The position numbers and the translations under genes are program-made. Positions 6,119 to 7,162 of a stretch of 7,162 nucleotides of DNA are shown piece after piece. The first letter of the stretch is position 1. Each line of letters starts with the position of its first letter. The stretch is from an uncultured Bacilli bacterium (GTDB lineage Bacteria; Bacillota_I; Bacilli_A; RF39; UBA660). Where the stretch lies: the NCBI GenBank assembly GCA_944331815.1, contig CALVIQ010000018.1:1-7162 (forward strand), given 5' to 3'. The notes beneath the pieces were generated by a model. It did not search any database. It worked only from the letters and a program-made list of their open reading frames with translations, and was not told the origin of the DNA.

Positions 6119-6370
6119 ATGTCTGCAGAAGAAACATTAAAATTAATAGCTAAGCAATGGTGCACCCTAGAAGATATTATGAAGTTAGGACATCTAGGTA
6201 GGAATTCTGCACTAAAAGCTAAAAAGAAAATAAAAGATAAATTAGAAAAACAAGGTTATCACATACCAAAGTCTGTCGTACCAACTAAAGAAGTTGTAGC
6301 ATTTTTTGATATAGATATACCTTATTTAGAATCTAGAGTTTCTAGTAAAAAATTAATCAAAAATATGTAA
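6119..6370 (+). CDS. Small HTH protein, possible excisionase/DUF3173-like
   Basis: The protein has 83 residues. CTLEDIMKLGHLGRNSALKAKKKIKDKLEKQG (15-46) fits a helix-turn-helix with a basic recognition helix. It is followed by YHIPKSVVPTKEVVAFFDID (47-66), where the VPTKEVV strand-helix resembles small DUF3173-type and excisionase-like proteins that lie near replication and integrase genes of integrative elements. Such proteins bend DNA or direct excision; this role is inferred from size, fold and position. GAAGGGAGG lies 8 bases before the ATG. It is followed after 15 bases by the RepA-like ATPase gene, so the three plus-strand genes form one operon. Confidence 0.65.
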   Translation: MSAEETLKLIAKQWCTLEDIMKLGHLGRNSALKAKKKIKDKLEKQGYHIPKSVVPTKEVVAFFDIDIPYLESRVSSKKLIKNM

Positions 6371-6385
6371 GAAAGGAGAACCAGT

Positions 6386-7162
6386 ATGAAACAAATTAAC
6401 GAAATAAATAAAAGCATAAAAAAAGATATCATCGTCGAAAATCTAATGATATCAAATGGAGTTTATCTACTTGTATCTCATCCTAAGGTTGGCAAGTCAA
6501 TGTTTGCTCAGCAACTTGCCTTCTCTCTTACTACTGGAGAAGATTTTTTAGGATTTAAAGTAAATCCCTCTCATGCCTTATATATTACCACAGAGGGCGA
6601 TATAAATCAATTAAACGACCGATTTAAGTTGATGTATTTGAAACCTAATGTAAATAAGCTACGCATTATAGATATAGATGATATTCCAGATTTTGATATT
6701 AGAGATATTGACAGAGATATTTATGAATTAACCTTTGATCAAGAAACTTTAGTTATAATAATGGATATGTTCAAAGATATTAAATTTGATACAAGTTATG
6801 ATTTAAATAATTATCAGGAAGTAAATGATGTTGTATTTAGAAAATTAAAAGACTTGTGTAAAAAATATAATATCACCCTACTCGTTACTCATCATTTAAA
6901 TAAAAGAGATGAAACTATGGGTAGTGTTGGATTAAATGCCGATGTATCTGGAATTATTAAGTTAAAAGAATCTAAAAATAATTTTAATAAATTAACTTTA
7001 TTTTATAAAGGTAGAGATTTTAGTAGATTAGAATTAAATTTAAAAAGAAATGATAATCAAACTTTTTCAGTTATTAATGAAAATACTGATGATGAAATTG
7101 ATTATAATCTGCTACTATTTATAAAATATGCTGTCGCTAAAAAAGATTTTGATTATACAATA
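6386..7162 (+). CDS. RepA-like RecA-fold replication ATPase/helicase (5' part, runs off window)
   Basis: The first 259 codons are present and no stop is reached. The reading gives an AAA_25/RepA-type RecA-fold ATPase. Walker A is SHPKVGKS (31-38), with Ser replacing the usual first Gly as is common in this family. YITTEGD (66-72) carries the probable catalytic Glu E70. Walker B is LVIIMDMF (122-129, D127). LLVTHHLNK (165-173) is the sensor segment, and GSVGLNADVSGIIKL (179-193) matches the conserved loop after it. Plasmid RepA and its relatives form hexameric helicases that unwind replication origins of plasmids, phages and integrative elements. AAAGGAG lies 7 bases before the ATG at 6386. 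As third gene of the operator-controlled operon it probably drives element replication when the XRE repressor is released. A primase or initiator domain may follow beyond the window. Confidence 0.85.
   Translation, partial: MKQINEINKSIKKDIIVENLMISNGVYLLVSHPKVGKSMFAQQLAFSLTTGEDFLGFKVNPSHALYITTEGDINQLNDRFKLMYLKPNVNKLRIIDIDDIPDFDIRDIDRDIYELTFDQETLVIIMDMFKDIKFDTSYDLNNYQEVNDVVFRKLKDLCKKYNITLLVTHHLNKRDETMGSVGLNADVSGIIKLKESKNNFNKLTLFYKGRDFSRLELNLKRNDNQTFSVINENTDDEIDYNLLLFIKYAVAKKDFDYTI

Overview
The window is very AT-rich, uses strong AGGAGG-type ribosome binding sites and has tightly packed same-strand genes. This points to a low-GC Gram-positive bacterium (Bacillota; Clostridia, Bacilli or Erysipelotrichia-like), but the species cannot be read from the sequence. 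TGG encodes Trp and TGA is used as a stop, so the standard bacterial code fits. The gene content is that of an integrated mobile element (integrative mobilizable or conjugative element, or prophage) rather than a housekeeping region.

Left edge (1-152): a few codons of a possible plus-strand gene end at a plus-strand hairpin terminator. A minus-strand gene then runs from 2210 to 153. It encodes a 685-residue ABC/AAA_13-type ATPase with a CxxC zinc-hook-like motif, resembling the RloC/PrrC group of defence ATPases. It has its own extended -10 promoter. Just upstream of that promoter is a 15-bp-arm inverted repeat built from four TGACAC hexamers, which overlaps the stop codon of the next gene.

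Middle (2379-5679): a compact five-gene minus-strand operon. In transcription order it encodes an XRE-family repressor, a Sel1-repeat protein, a GNAT acetyltransferase fused to a C-terminal domain that looks like an HhH-GPD DNA glycosylase, an inosine/xanthosine triphosphatase (DUF84/YjjX family), and a small nucleoside 2-deoxyribosyltransferase-like protein. Gaps between the genes are -1 to 21 bases. The last three proteins could all act on non-canonical nucleotides or N-glycosidic bonds. Because they share the repressor's transcript, they would be expressed while the element is quiescent, as expected for cargo or defence genes.

Right (5680-7162): a divergent control region holds two well-formed back-to-back promoters and three matching 18-bp operators (TGWCH-N8-GGWCA), a lambda-like switch layout. 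The plus-strand genes are a small winged-helix protein, a small HTH protein that may be excisionase or DUF3173-like, and the first 259 codons of a RepA-like RecA-fold ATPase that runs off the window. These look like the replication/excision module controlled by the XRE repressor.

The strongest candidate for something undescribed is the repressor-linked nucleotide-handling cluster with its GNAT-glycosylase fusion, next to a separately promoted RloC-like ATPase.
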